Numbered from the stretch's first letter, positions 1-8,676 are shown. The stretch: 64,000 nt of DNA from CAVOKN01 sp963696505 (GCA_963696505.1 CAVOKN010000006.1:300672-364671), one strand, 5' to 3'. Made by a program: numbers and translations. The notes: generated from the sequence alone by a model not told the origin.

Positions 1-1
1 C

Positions 2-430
2 CTGTTGGTCGAAGACAATCCGGACGACGAGGCGCTGACGCTTCGCGCCTTCAACAAGAATCGCATTGCCAATCAGGTTATCGTCGCCCGTGACGGCGTC
101 GAAGCGCTGGACTACCTGTTCGCGACCGGATCCCACGACGGGCGCGACCTGTCGGTGATGCCGGCGGTGGTGCTGCTCGACCTCAAGCTGCCGCGCATCG
201 ACGGCCTGGAGGTGCTGCGCCGCATTCGCGCCGACGAGCGCACCCGCCTCCTGCCGGTGGTGATACTGACCACCTCCAAGGAACAGCAGGACATCTACGA
301 GGCCTACAGCCTCGGCGCCAACAGCTACATTCGCAAGCCCGTGGACTTCGAGAAGTTCATCTACGCAGTCGGCCAGATGGGGCTGTACTGGCTGGCGCTG
401 AACGAGCCCCTCGACTCGCCCCACCCCTGA
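2..430 (+). CDS. CheY-like single-domain response regulator (5' partial)
   Basis: A receiver domain fills the whole reading frame. The window begins inside the gene: the frame is open to base 2 and starts at the second residue or so of the usual LLVEDN opening, so the true start lies just upstream. Visible landmarks are the acidic pocket (VEDNPDDE), the phosphoacceptor Asp in VVLLDLKLP, the Thr of LTTS and the conserved Lys in IRKPVD. There is no output domain, so it must act by binding a partner. The NPDDE opening and the FNKNRIANQ helix resemble Rcp1-type regulators, usually paired with phytochrome-like or hybrid histidine kinases; such a kinase may lie upstream, outside the window. The specific partner cannot be told. 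Confidence 0.9.
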   Translation: MLVEDNPDDEALTLRAFNKNRIANQVIVARDGVEALDYLFATGSHDGRDLSVMPAVVLLDLKLPRIDGLEVLRRIRADERTRLLPVVILTTSKEQQDIYEAYSLGANSYIRKPVDFEKFIYAVGQMGLYWLALNEPLDSPHP

Positions 431-554
431 GAGGTTGTGAATGAATCTACTGCGCGTCCCGATTTCGATCCTGCGGTGCTCAACGTACTAGCATGTACGC
501 CTACTCGCCTCGGACCGAACTCGGGCCGCTCGCTACGATTTCTTAACAACCTCT
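430..554. repeat. Palindromic intergenic element
   Basis: The gap between the response regulator and the next gene is bounded by a perfect 9-bp inverted repeat, AGAGGTTGT at 430-438 and ACAACCTCT at 546-554. It holds a smaller internal palindrome around 486-501 (CGTAC...GTACG). The whole unit looks like a dispersed structured repeat or a miniature non-autonomous element. No other copy was noticed in this window. It could also work as a terminator or attenuator for the upstream gene, since it starts at that gene's stop codon. Function is unknown. Confidence 0.5.
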
Positions 555-573
555 GAGCCGAGCACGCAGGCCC

Positions 574-1761
574 ATGGACCTGATCGTCATAGGCGGCGGC
601 GTAAGCGGTCTGGTGCTGGCGAGCCAGGTCGCAGCCGCGGGCCGCTCCGTGGTACTGCTGGAGAAGTCGCCGCGCCTCGGCGGCTGTCTCGACAGTCCCG
701 AAGTGGTACCCGGATTCTGGCTGGAAATGGGCGCCCACACCGCCTACAACTCCTACGGCGCGATGCTGGAGGTATTGGCCCAGCGCGGCGCCCTCCAGCG
801 GCTGACTCCGCGCATCAAGCTGGGCTACCGCTTCATCGAGGGCGGCCGGCTCCAGAGTCCGCCGGCCAGACTGAACTACCTGCTCCTCGCCCGCAGCCTT
901 CCTGCGATCGTCACGCGCAAGAAGGAAGGAGCGACCCTTGCCGACTACTACGGCGCCATAGCCGGCCGCGCCAACTACGAGCGCGTGCTCGCCCCCGCCT
1001 TCGCCGCGGTGCTGTCCCAGCCGGCGGACGAATTCCCGGCCGCCTGGCTGTTCCGCCGCAAGCCGCGCCGCAAGGATGCGCCCCGCAGCTACACCTGGCA
1101 CGGCGGCCTCGGTCGGCTCGCCGAGACGCTGGCCGATGGAGCGCCTTTCGAAGTGCGTCGCGGCGCCGAAGCGGTCGCCGTGGAAAGGGGGCCGCATGGC
1201 TACCGGGTTCGTCTCGCCGACGACACGACACTGGAATGCGCCGCCCTGGCGCTCGCCACGCCCCACGACACGGCAGCCGAACTGCTGCGCGACGCCGAAC
1301 CCGAAATCGCCCGGCGCCTGGCGACGATCCCCGTGGCATCGTGCGAGAGCGTCGGCGTCGCGCTGCCCGCCGCTGCCTGCCGGCTGACTCTCCTGGCCGG
1401 GCTGATCGGCGCCGGCACCGATTTCTACTCGGCGGTGAGCCGCGACACCGTGCCCCACCCCGAGCTGCGCGGTTTTACCTTCCACTTCCGCCCGCAGCGC
1501 CTGGACCGCGCCGCCAAGCTCGACGCGATTGCCCGCGCGCTGGGCTGCGCTGGCAGCGACTTCGTCGGCGTTCGGGAGAAGACCAACCGCCTGCCCGCCG
1601 TCGGTCTGAGCCATCTGGGTCCGATCGACGAGATCGACCGCCTGCTGGCCGGCGGCCGGCTGGCCATCGCCGGCAACTTCTGGAACGGCCTGTCGATCGG
1701 CGACTGCGCGGAGCGCGCGGCCCGCGAGGGGCAGCGCCTGCTCTCGGCGCTCAATCCGTAG
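574..1761 (+). CDS. FAD-dependent protoporphyrinogen oxidase-like amine oxidoreductase
   Basis: A 395-aa flavoprotein. The N-terminus has the Rossmann dinucleotide-binding motif (VIGGGVSGLVLA, residues about 4-15), then an acidic residue ending the second beta strand (LLEKSPRLGG). The C-terminus has the second FAD contact, IAGNFWNGLSIGDCAERA. This layout matches NAD(P)-binding/amine oxidase proteins of the HemY/protoporphyrinogen oxidase superfamily, though it is shorter than classic HemY (about 450-480 aa). It may oxidise a porphyrinogen or another polycyclic substrate; the substrate is not evident from sequence. It stands alone, preceded by a palindromic element. Its TAG stop is supplied by a REP-like repeat that begins at 1758. 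Confidence 0.8.
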   Translation: MDLIVIGGGVSGLVLASQVAAAGRSVVLLEKSPRLGGCLDSPEVVPGFWLEMGAHTAYNSYGAMLEVLAQRGALQRLTPRIKLGYRFIEGGRLQSPPARLNYLLLARSLPAIVTRKKEGATLADYYGAIAGRANYERVLAPAFAAVLSQPADEFPAAWLFRRKPRRKDAPRSYTWHGGLGRLAETLADGAPFEVRRGAEAVAVERGPHGYRVRLADDTTLECAALALATPHDTAAELLRDAEPEIARRLATIPVASCESVGVALPAAACRLTLLAGLIGAGTDFYSAVSRDTVPHPELRGFTFHFRPQRLDRAAKLDAIARALGCAGSDFVGVREKTNRLPAVGLSHLGPIDEIDRLLAGGRLAIAGNFWNGLSIGDCAERAAREGQRLLSALNP

Positions 1762-1811
1762 GGCGGGCCATGCCCGCCGAATCAACCACCGGTGCGCACG
1801 GCGCACCCTAC
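1758..1811. repeat. REP-like GTAGGG...CCCTAC palindromic repeat, copy 1
   Basis: GTAGGG at 1758-1763 pairs with CCCTAC at 1806-1811. Between them lie two nested hairpins, GGCGGGC/GCCCGCC and GGTGCGC/GCGCACC. Related sequence occurs at 39624-39677 and 59225-59282. It sits between convergent genes, so it may also serve as a two-way terminator. Confidence 0.6.
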
Positions 1812-1842
1812 CGGGTAATGCCAAGCCTACGCCGGGAGAGCC

Positions 1843-2664
1843 TTACTTGCGGGCGTTGGGAAAAAAGAGCTGCTCGCCGCCGATGCGGTAGCTCGCGATC
1901 GCCGACTGCCCTTCCGGCGAGACGATCCAGTCCGCGAACTGCCGCCCCAGTTCGTTCTTCACGTGCGGATGCTTCGCCGCATTCACCACGATGACGCCGT
2001 ACTGGTTGAACAGGCGCTGATCGCCTTCCACCAGGATCACGAGCTCGCCGCGATTCCTGAACGCCAGCCAGGTTCCGCGATCGGCCAGGATATAGGCGTT
2101 CATCGACGACGCGGTGTTGAGCGCCGGCCCCATTCCCGATCCGGTGTCCCGGTACCAGGGCCCTTTCGCCCGGTCGAGGTCGACGCCTGCCGCCTTCCAG
2201 TAGCGCAGTTCGGCGGCATGGGTTCCGCTCTTGTCGCCGCGGGACACGAACGGCGCCTTGGCGGCCTCGACCTTGCGCAGCGCCTCCAGGACGTCCTTGC
2301 CGCCGGCGACCCTGGCCGGGTCGGCCTTCGGCCCGACCAGCACGAAGTCGTTGTACATGACCTCCTTGCGCTCGACACCGTAGCCCTCGGCGACGAATTT
2401 CTCCTCCGCCGCCGGGTCGTGGACGAACACGACATCTGCATCGCCGCGGCGGGCCGCGTCCAGCGCCTGCCCGGTGCCCAGCGCGACGACACGCACCTGG
2501 ATCCCGGTCTTCGCCTGGAACAGGGGCAGCAGGTGGCCGAACAGGCCCGACTGCTCGGTAGACGTCGTCGAGGCCACAGTGATGGACTTTTCCTGGGCAA
2601 GCGCCGGAACCCAGGCCATGCCGAGCAGCATCCCGCAGCAAACCCGTCGTCGTCTCACATCCAC
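1843..2664 (-). CDS. tupA: Tungstate ABC transporter, periplasmic binding protein TupA
   Basis: A 273-aa protein with a short Arg-rich N-terminus, hydrophobic core and an Ala-Leu-Ala|Gln signal cleavage site, followed by the TupA-type opening ITVASTTSTEQSGLF and conserved anion-pocket segments (TSTE; SRGDKSGTH). The family binds tungstate in the periplasm with very high affinity and delivers it to TupB/TupC. The GTG start at 2664 overlaps the end of the upstream ATPase gene by 10 nt; a second GTG lies two codons later. It is the last gene of a mop-tupB-tupC-tupA cluster. Molybdate binding is the alternative, but the STTSTEQSG motif is typical of TupA rather than ModA. Confidence 0.9.
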   Translation of the reverse strand: MDVRRRRVCCGMLLGMAWVPALAQEKSITVASTTSTEQSGLFGHLLPLFQAKTGIQVRVVALGTGQALDAARRGDADVVFVHDPAAEEKFVAEGYGVERKEVMYNDFVLVGPKADPARVAGGKDVLEALRKVEAAKAPFVSRGDKSGTHAAELRYWKAAGVDLDRAKGPWYRDTGSGMGPALNTASSMNAYILADRGTWLAFRNRGELVILVEGDQRLFNQYGVIVVNAAKHPHVKNELGRQFADWIVSPEGQSAIASYRIGGEQLFFPNARK

Positions 2665-3377
2665 GGCAATTCTCCCTTGATGAAGGCCCGCGCCTGCGCG
2701 GACCGGGGGTTGCGAAAAAATTCGTCGGCCGGAGTGTATTCGACCACCCGTCCGCGATCCAGAAAGATGATCTCGTCCGCCAGGCGCCGCGCCTGACCGA
2801 GGTTGTGGGTGCTCATGACGATCTTGGTTCCGGCCCCGGCGATGTTGAGGATCAGCGCCTCGATCTCGGCACTGGCGCCGGGATCCAGGCTGGCGGTCGG
2901 CTCGTCGAGAAACAGGATCTGCGGATCGAGCGCCCAGGCCCGCGCCAGGGCCAGGCGCTGCTGCTCGCCGCCGGAAAGCACCCGCGCCGGCCGGTCCGCG
3001 ACGGCGGCCAATCCCACCCGGTCGAGCGCCACTTCGGCCCGGCTCAGGCGCTCGGCCCGCGGCGCGCCGGCCAGTTTGAGCGCGTAGGCCACGTTGCGCA
3101 GCGCCGAGGTGCGCAGCATGACAGGCCGCTGGAACACCATCGCCTGATCCGCCGGCCGCTCGCGCCGCCCGCACCAGGTCATGTGGCCGGAACCGGGCTG
3201 AAGCAGGCCGTGCATCAGCCGCATCAGCACGCTCTTGCCGGCGCCGTTCGTCCCCAGGATCACGGTGCGAACCCCGGCATCGATCGCCAGCGAGACACGG
3301 TCGATGATCCCCTGAGACCCGTGCCGGAAGCACAGCTCATGCAGCACCAGGGGGAAAACCGGGGCGTGGCGCTCCAT
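2655..3377 (-). CDS. tupC: Tungstate ABC transporter, ATP-binding protein TupC
   Basis: A 240-aa ABC ATPase with Walker A GTNGAGKS, Q-loop region MVFQRPV, signature LSGGEQQR, Walker B ILFLDEPTASLD and the switch His in MSTHNLGQA. It energises tungstate import with TupB and TupA. Its ATG (3377) overlaps the TGA of the permease gene (ATGA), and its own stop overlaps the start of tupA, so the three genes are translationally coupled. The length fits the family. Confidence 0.92.
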   Translation of the reverse strand: MERHAPVFPLVLHELCFRHGSQGIIDRVSLAIDAGVRTVILGTNGAGKSVLMRLMHGLLQPGSGHMTWCGRRERPADQAMVFQRPVMLRTSALRNVAYALKLAGAPRAERLSRAEVALDRVGLAAVADRPARVLSGGEQQRLALARAWALDPQILFLDEPTASLDPGASAEIEALILNIAGAGTKIVMSTHNLGQARRLADEIIFLDRGRVVEYTPADEFFRNPRSAQARAFIKGELPWM

Positions 3378-4083
3378 CAGCCGTAGCGGTGCACCGCCCA
3401 TTGCCGTATGGCATGGGCGGCGGCATTGATCAGCAGCACCAGGGCGATCAGGATGGTCCCCAGCGCCAGCGCCAGCGGCAGATCGCCCTTGCTGGTCTCC
3501 AGCGCGATGGTGGTGGTCATGACGCGGGTGACGCCGTCGATGTTGCCGCCGACGATCATCACCGCCCCGACCTCCGCTGCCGCACGGCCGAAGCCCGCCA
3601 ACACCGCGGTGACCAGAGCAAAGCGCACGTCCCACAGCAGCGTCAGCGCGGCACGGGCTCGTGCCCGCCCCCAGCGAGCGCAACTGCTCCTCGTATTCGC
3701 GCCAGGCGTCTTCGACGATCTGCCGTGCCAGCGCCGCGATGATCGGGAGCGATGAGAACCGTCTGGGCGATCACCATCGCCGTCGGCGTGAACAGCAGGC
3801 CCAGCGGCCCGAGGGGGCCGGCGCGGGACAGCAGCAGATAGACCAGCAGGCCCACCACCACCGGCGGCAGCCCCATCAGCCCATTCATGATCACCGTCAG
3901 CGCCTGCCGCCCCGGAAAACGCCCGACTGCAACCGCCGCACCCAGGGGCAGGCCGATGGCCGAGGCCAGCAGCACCGCGCTCAGGCTGACCTGCAGGCTC
4001 AGCAGCACGATGTCGGCGAGCCGCGCATCGAGCGACGCCATCAGCGCCAGGGCCGTCTGCAGGCTTTCGGCGAGGGTTCCCAT
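3377..4083 (-). pseudogene. tupB: Tungstate ABC transporter permease TupB, two frameshifts
   Basis: The permease is spread over three frames. Residues from ATG 4083 (MGTLAESLQTALAL...) run through several membrane segments to VLIAP near 3752, then the sequence continues in a second frame (IIAALARQIVEDAWREYEEQLRSLG), and from about 3667 in a third frame (ARAALTLLWDVRFALVTAV...) to the TGA at 3377. Both breaks look like one extra base in short runs of G/C (CCC near 3751-3753, GGGGG near 3668-3672 on the coding strand). Removing them would give an intact TupB of about 235 aa with EAA-like loop. Since its partners are intact and coupled, sequencing or assembly error is as likely as real inactivation. 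Confidence 0.8.
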
Positions 4084-4107
4084 CAACGGCGGAGGCTTTG
4101 CGGCGCG

Positions 4108-4320
4108 TCAGGCTTCGACGCCCACCATCACGCTGTCCGCCTTGATGATGGCATAGGCCTCACCGCCCTCCCGCAGACCGAGCTTGTGCACCGACGCCGT
4201 GGTGATCTGGGCCGTCAGTTCCAGGCCCGGCGCGACTTCGATCAACACCTCGCTGTTGACCGCCCCGTGGGTGATGCGGGTGATGCGCCCTTTCAGTTGG
4301 TTGCGTGCGCTGATTCTCAT
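4108..4320 (-). CDS. Molybdopterin-binding (Mop/TOBE) small protein, molbindin-like
   Basis: A 70-aa protein made of one Mop domain: MRISARNQLKGRI at the start, the conserved GAVNSEVLIEV strand, and the TTASVHKLGLREGGEAYAIIKADSVMVG end. Molbindins form hexamers that bind and buffer molybdate or tungstate oxyanions in the cytoplasm. Its position 24 bp upstream of the tupBCA cluster on the same strand suggests tungstate storage or sensing together with uptake. No DNA-binding domain is present, so it is not ModE. Confidence 0.9.
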   Translation of the reverse strand: MRISARNQLKGRITRITHGAVNSEVLIEVAPGLELTAQITTASVHKLGLREGGEAYAIIKADSVMVGVEA

Positions 4321-4442
4321 GAGTTCGTTCCGGCTGGAAAAGGCGCAAGTATGCCAGTTCGGAAAACGGGCCCGGCACCGGCGCGAGTGCGGTGTCGCCG
4401 GCCGCGGGCGAAGGCGACGAGGCCGCCGGGATGGCGGCAGAG

Positions 4443-6565
4443 TCAGTCCCGGGAATGCGGCTCGCGCGCTTCTTCCTTGGGCCCGCGTCGTCCGCGACCC
4501 TGGCCCTGGGATTCGCCAGCGGCAGCCGGCTCTACGCGCTGGGGCGCCTCGCGGTGCTGGCGCTCCATCTCGCTACGCCGCGCCTCCTGCACCCTGCGAC
4601 GTTCCTGTTCATCGGGAGTTGCGCGCCGCTGTTCCTCCTGCGCCCGCCGTTGGGTTTCCTGCGCAGCGCGACGCTCGCGCTCGCCACGCTCCTGCATCTG
4701 GGCCCTCTCCTGCGTCTTCTCCTGCGCCCTCTCCTGCGCGTTCTCCTGCTCCCTCGCCCGGCGCCGCACCTCGTCCTGCGTACGGCGCTCGTCCTCGGCG
4801 CGCCGCTGGGCCTCCAACCGCTTCCGTTCCTCTGCCCGCTGCCGCTCATCCGGCCGTTCGCGCTCCTCGGCCCGTTTCCGTTCCGCTGCCCGCTCGCGCT
4901 CCTCGCTGCGCTGCCGTTCGTCGATGCGCTGGCGTTCGTCCGAGCGTCGCCTTTCGTCCGCACGCTGTCTTTCCTCGCTGCGCTCGCGCTCCGCGGCCTG
5001 GCGTCGTTCCTCCGTTTGGCGGCGTTCCTCCGCAGATCGCGACTCCTACGCCGTTGTTCCTCGCTGCGACGGCGGACGTCGCTTCTCTCCCTCTCGCCGG
5101 TAGCGGCATCGACAGGAACACCCGGCGGCTCGCTCCGCCGCTGACCGCCCGGCTGGTCCAGCCGGCCCCGGGATTCCGGCGCGGTTTCGCCGCCGCGCCG
5201 CTCCCGTTCGTCGCTGCCGAAGCGGCCCGCACTCCCCGCTTCGCGGCCCCGATCCGCTACCCGGTGACGCTCGCGCCAGCGTTCGGCAGCCTCGCTGCCG
5301 CGGTGGCGCTCCGCCGGCTCGGGCTTCAGATCCCTGGGCACGGCGATAGGGGTCAAGCCACGCAGTTCGCTGCGCTCTCCGACGCGGACCACCTCCCGAT
5401 GCACCGGCCTGCCGGCGCTCACCGTGGCGGCGGAAACCACGGTCACCGCGCGCGGCGCATCGCGGTGAAGGTAGCGGATGCGCGTGACGTCGGCATGGTC
5501 GATGCGCCTGACATGGGCCGCGTTGATCCGCTGCAGATGCTCGCGGCTGTGCGTGTAGCCCGGCACATAGACCTCCCGCGGCCCGAGCGGAAACCAGCCC
5601 ACCGACGGCGTGGCGACTGAGCCTATCCATACCACCAGGGCGGGCGAATAGACCGGCCGCGCGACGATGCGCCCCGGCACCCAGGCCCAATCGCCGCGAA
5701 TCAGCGCCCAGCGTCCGTAGTGGAAGGGGGCGAAGCCCCAAGGCATGTCGTCGATCCAGGTCCAGCCCCAGGGCTCGACCCAGGCCCAGCGTCCGTGGCG
5801 ATAGGGCGCCCAGCCGGAAGGAAGGCCCCGCGGTATCCAGGCCGCGCCGTAATCGGCGTAATCGCCCCAGTCGCCGTAGTCGTCCAGATCCTCGTAGCCC
5901 GTCATGTCGGCGGAAACGTAGCGCAGCGCCGCCGGCTCGCCGTGCCGGTTGCGGGCCAGGTGCCAGTCGTCGAACTGGCTGCGCCGGGCGCCCTCCAGCC
6001 GCGTCGCCCTGCCGTCGTCCCCGGTGATGCGCAGCGCCTCGCCGTCTCTGACTTCGAGGCCGGAGCCGGCTCCGTCGTATCGGGCATGACCTTCGAACAC
6101 GGTCAGCGAACCACGCTCGCCGCCGCGATCGACCTCAATTCGGTAGCGCCCCGCTTCCAGGGTGCGGACGCGGCCGAAGGGCGTACTGAGTTCGACCTCG
6201 CGGGCGGTCTCGCGGCTGAGCAGGCGCAGCGCGAGCCGCCCCTGGAGCAGGCGCACGCGCATGCGCTCGTCGTCGAGGCGGACGAACTCGATCTCGCTGT
6301 CGCGGTCCAGTGCGATCGACGTCGAGCCGATGCGGATCTCGGCGCGACCGTCACCGGTGGCGATCACGTTGTCACTGGTGACCGGCCAGTTGCGCCGGGC
6401 GTCCTCCGCCGGGGCATCGTACTTCTGGCTCCACCAAGCCTGTCCTTCGACTTGGCCGATGCGCCCGACCCGGCCCGGCGGATCCGCCCTGGCACTCGGC
6501 GGCAGCGCGAACAAGCACAATGCAATCACGACAAGGAAGGAAGCGCTGCCGAATCGATGACCCAT
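4443..6565 (-). CDS. FecR-domain/DUF6600 surface protein with charged repeat tail, apparent frameshift
   Basis: The ATG at 6565 has an AGAGGT ribosome site. The product has a signal peptide (LVVIALCLFALPPSARA), a FecR-like beta domain (about residues 30-200), then a Tyr/Trp-rich DUF6600 region with repeated PWGWTW and HYGRWA units (about 240-340), then a long Glu/Arg/Gln-rich tail. As written, the frame opened at 6565 runs to 4532, but near 5045 it leaves the E/R/Q pattern and turns into S/N/R-rich sequence typical of a shadow frame. The E/R/Q pattern goes on in the neighbouring frame down to a stop at 4443 (ending KEEAREPHSRD). One missing base near 5041-5050 would explain this. It is probably an exported envelope-associated protein; the role is unknown. 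Confidence 0.75.
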
Positions 6566-6813
6566 GGCCGACCTCTGCTCAGTGATCCGTCGGCGGCTCG
6601 CGCCGTGCGAGCCGCACCGCAAGTACATGCCGATTAAACGCCGACGCGCCACGAAACCGGCACCGGAGAAGTAAATTGTTGCAATTGATCGCGCAGCGCC
6701 CGGAAACGCGCCCGCCGGCTGGGCCGTGACGGGGCAAGCGGCCTGCCCGGTTTGTCCGGCTGCGGATCGGCGTAAGATGGCGAGCACCTTCAACTGTCCG
6801 CCAACCGGACATC

Positions 6814-7446
6814 ATGCCGACTAAAAAGTCAGCGCCCAGGAAGCGGCGCAATCCCGAATCACCCGCCCGACCGACCCGCGAGCAGGCCGAGGAGGCGGTC
6901 CGCACGCTGATACGCTGGGCCGGCGACGACCCGCTGCGCGAGGGCCTGCTCGACACCCCCGGCAGGGTGGTGCGTTCGTATGAGGAGTTCTTCGCCGGCT
7001 ACACCGTCGATCCCGCCGAAATCCTCAAGCGCACCTTCTCCGAGGTGGAGGGCTACGACGAGATGATCGTGCTCAACAACATCCGGCTGGAAAGCTACTG
7101 CGAGCACCACATGGTGCCCATCGTCGGCCGCGCCCACGTCGCCTACCTGCCGGACCGGCGCGTGGTCGGCATCTCCAAGCTGGCGCGGCTGGTGGACATC
7201 TATGCCAAGCGCCTGCAGATCCAGGAGAAGATGACGGTGCAAATCGCCGATACGCTGAACGAGGTGCTCCAGCCCAAGGGCGTGGCGGTGGTGATCGAGG
7301 CCTCGCACCAGTGCATGACCACCCGCGGCGTGCACAAGCCCGGCGTCACCCTGGTCACCAGCCGCATGCTCGGCGCCTTCCGCACGCAGAGCGACACGCG
7401 GCGCGAATTCCTCACCATGATCGGCCAGGTGGCGCAGGGCGAGTAG
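6814..7446 (+). CDS. folE: GTP cyclohydrolase I
   Basis: A 210-aa enzyme that converts GTP to 7,8-dihydroneopterin triphosphate, the first step of tetrahydrofolate synthesis. The family signature is clear: ARTPGRVV-like (LDTPGRVVRSYEE), the zinc ligand segment ESYCEHHMVPIVGRAHVAY, the KLARLVDIYAKRLQIQE helix and the second zinc ligand segment ASHQCMTTRGV. The extra N-terminal 30 residues are basic and probably disordered. It is transcribed divergently from the FecR gene; the 248-bp spacer contains an AT-rich palindromic stretch near 6671-6690 where a promoter could lie. Confidence 0.96.
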   Translation: MPTKKSAPRKRRNPESPARPTREQAEEAVRTLIRWAGDDPLREGLLDTPGRVVRSYEEFFAGYTVDPAEILKRTFSEVEGYDEMIVLNNIRLESYCEHHMVPIVGRAHVAYLPDRRVVGISKLARLVDIYAKRLQIQEKMTVQIADTLNEVLQPKGVAVVIEASHQCMTTRGVHKPGVTLVTSRMLGAFRTQSDTRREFLTMIGQVAQGE

Positions 7447-7487
7447 GTACCTCCTGCGCCGCCCCAACCGAAGAAGGATCCCGACCG

Positions 7488-7964
7488 ATGAACGATCCGA
7501 TGAGCGAAAGACACGCCACCGCCCAGGAACTGCACCGGCTGAGCCTTGACTGCATCGAAACGATGCGCCAGTGCGCCGACGCTGAAGCGATCGCCGCGGC
7601 GGGCGACGATGCACGGTTTGCCCTGGGCATAGAGATGCGCAGCACGGCACCCACCCTGCTCCTGATGGCGAAACCGGAAGGCGAACTGCTGCCGCAGGAA
7701 ATCTCGCGCGTCGGCATGGCGCGATTCTCCGCAGACCAGACAACGCTGGTTCGGGTTGCGGCCGCCATCGCCAACCTGCTGCTCCAGGACGCGGCACCGC
7801 AGACCCGGCAGGAGGTGTTTCGGCTGGTGCGTTCCGGCGCCGGCTTCCTCTCGCTCTACGTGCGCCCGGCGCCCTTCGAGGCGGCACTGGAACTGCACGC
7901 CGGCAGCGATCTGATGGAACTGGGGCGAATCGCCGACCAGCCGGTCGGCACGACGCTTCAGTAG
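7488..7964 (+). CDS. Conserved hypothetical protein, small alpha/beta
   Basis: A 158-aa soluble protein with no signal peptide or membrane segment. I do not recognise a catalytic motif. The start ATG has a GAAGGA ribosome site about 10 nt upstream. It follows folE by 41 bp on the same strand and is probably cotranscribed. The central part (APTLLLMAKPEGELLPQEI, ARFSADQTTLVRVAAAIANLLLQDA) alternates strands and amphipathic helices. Function is unknown. Confidence 0.7.
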   Translation: MNDPMSERHATAQELHRLSLDCIETMRQCADAEAIAAAGDDARFALGIEMRSTAPTLLLMAKPEGELLPQEISRVGMARFSADQTTLVRVAAAIANLLLQDAAPQTRQEVFRLVRSGAGFLSLYVRPAPFEAALELHAGSDLMELGRIADQPVGTTLQ

Positions 7965-7983
7965 CGGGGAAAGTCAGTCCCCG
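7965..7983. terminator. Small hairpin between convergent genes
   Basis: CGGGGA at 7965-7970 pairs with TCCCCG at 7978-7983 in the 27-bp gap between two convergent genes. There is no clear U tract, so it is a weak candidate for a shared terminator. Confidence 0.35.
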
Positions 7984-7991
7984 ACGAGCGC

Positions 7992-8672
7992 CTATTTGAT
8001 CGGTACCGCCTGGAGGTACTCGACGATGTCGGTGTTGCCGCGCCTGGCCGCCCACACCATGGCGGAATTACCTTCGTCATCGGCGGCGTCGATGTCGGCG
8101 CCGGCAGCGACGAGCAGCTTCACCACCTCGATGTGAGCGCCCCGCGCCGCGAGCATCAGCGGCGTGGTGCGATTGACCGCCGGCGCGTTGGGGTTCGCAC
8201 CCCGTTGCAGCAGCGCGCGCACCGCCTCGGTGTGGCCTTCCATCGCGGCGTAGGCCAGCGGCGACCAGCCGGGCTGATTCGCCTTCGCGCCAGCCTGAAG
8301 CAGGCGTGCGACAACCGGCGCGTGACCCTTGAAGCTCGCCAGCATCAGGGCGGTGTCGCCGGCGCGGTTGCGGGCGTCGGCTCGGGCGCGATGGCGGATC
8401 AGGTAGTCCGTCAGTTCGACGTAGCCGTTGCGCGCGGCGATCATCAGCAGCGAGTTGCCGTGCGCGTCAGTCGAATTGACGTCCATTCCACGCTGCACCA
8501 GCTCGGCCACGGTGCGCTGGTCGCCCAGGTCGGCAGCGCCCAGCAGATCGTCCAGGGTCGCCGCGAGGCTCGTCCCCGCCGCGGCCAGACAGGCGACAGT
8601 CAGAAGCGCCCGGGTCAGGGCAAGAATGGACGTCACTGCGGACGTCACTGCGGACGTCACTGCGGGCGTCAC
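7992..8672 (-). CDS. Secreted ankyrin-repeat protein
   Basis: About five ankyrin repeats follow a signal peptide (ALTRALLTVACLAAAGTSLAA). Repeats are clear: DAHGNSLLMIAARNGYVELTDYLI, RAGDTALMLASFKGHAPVVARLL, WSPLAYAAMEGHTEAVRALL, NRTTPLMLAARGAHIEVVKLLV and DEGNSAMVWAARRGNTDIVEYL. The start chosen is GTG 8672, whose GTGA overlaps the tatD stop and which has a GAGG ribosome site 7 nt upstream. It places three Ala-Val-Thr-Ser units before the signal peptide, encoded by a 12-bp tandem repeat; GTG 8636 is the alternative and gives a more usual signal peptide. It is the last gene of the mltG-tmk-holB-pilZ-tatD operon. Likely a periplasmic protein-protein interaction module. Confidence 0.85.
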   Translation of the reverse strand: MTPAVTSAVTSAVTSILALTRALLTVACLAAAGTSLAATLDDLLGAADLGDQRTVAELVQRGMDVNSTDAHGNSLLMIAARNGYVELTDYLIRHRARADARNRAGDTALMLASFKGHAPVVARLLQAGAKANQPGWSPLAYAAMEGHTEAVRALLQRGANPNAPAVNRTTPLMLAARGAHIEVVKLLVAAGADIDAADDEGNSAMVWAARRGNTDIVEYLQAVPIK

Positions 8673-8676
8673 TGCG
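8629..8676. repeat. Four tandem 12-bp repeats at the tatD/ankyrin gene junction
   Basis: The unit GACGTCACTGCG is repeated at 8629-8640, 8641-8652 and 8653-8664, with one variant copy (GGCGTCACTGCG) at 8665-8676. It covers the tatD stop codon and the start region of the ankyrin gene and offers a GTG start in each unit. Confidence 0.9.

Noticed and set aside
361..1824. 487-aa minus-strand ORF opposite the FAD protein gene
   Set aside because: It is a shadow of the FAD-dependent oxidase, with the Arg/Gly/Ala-rich composition expected from GC-rich antisense frames.
8629..8676. CRISPR-like direct repeats
   Set aside because: Repeats are 12 bp and directly adjacent, without spacers. No CRISPR array or cas gene is present in the window.
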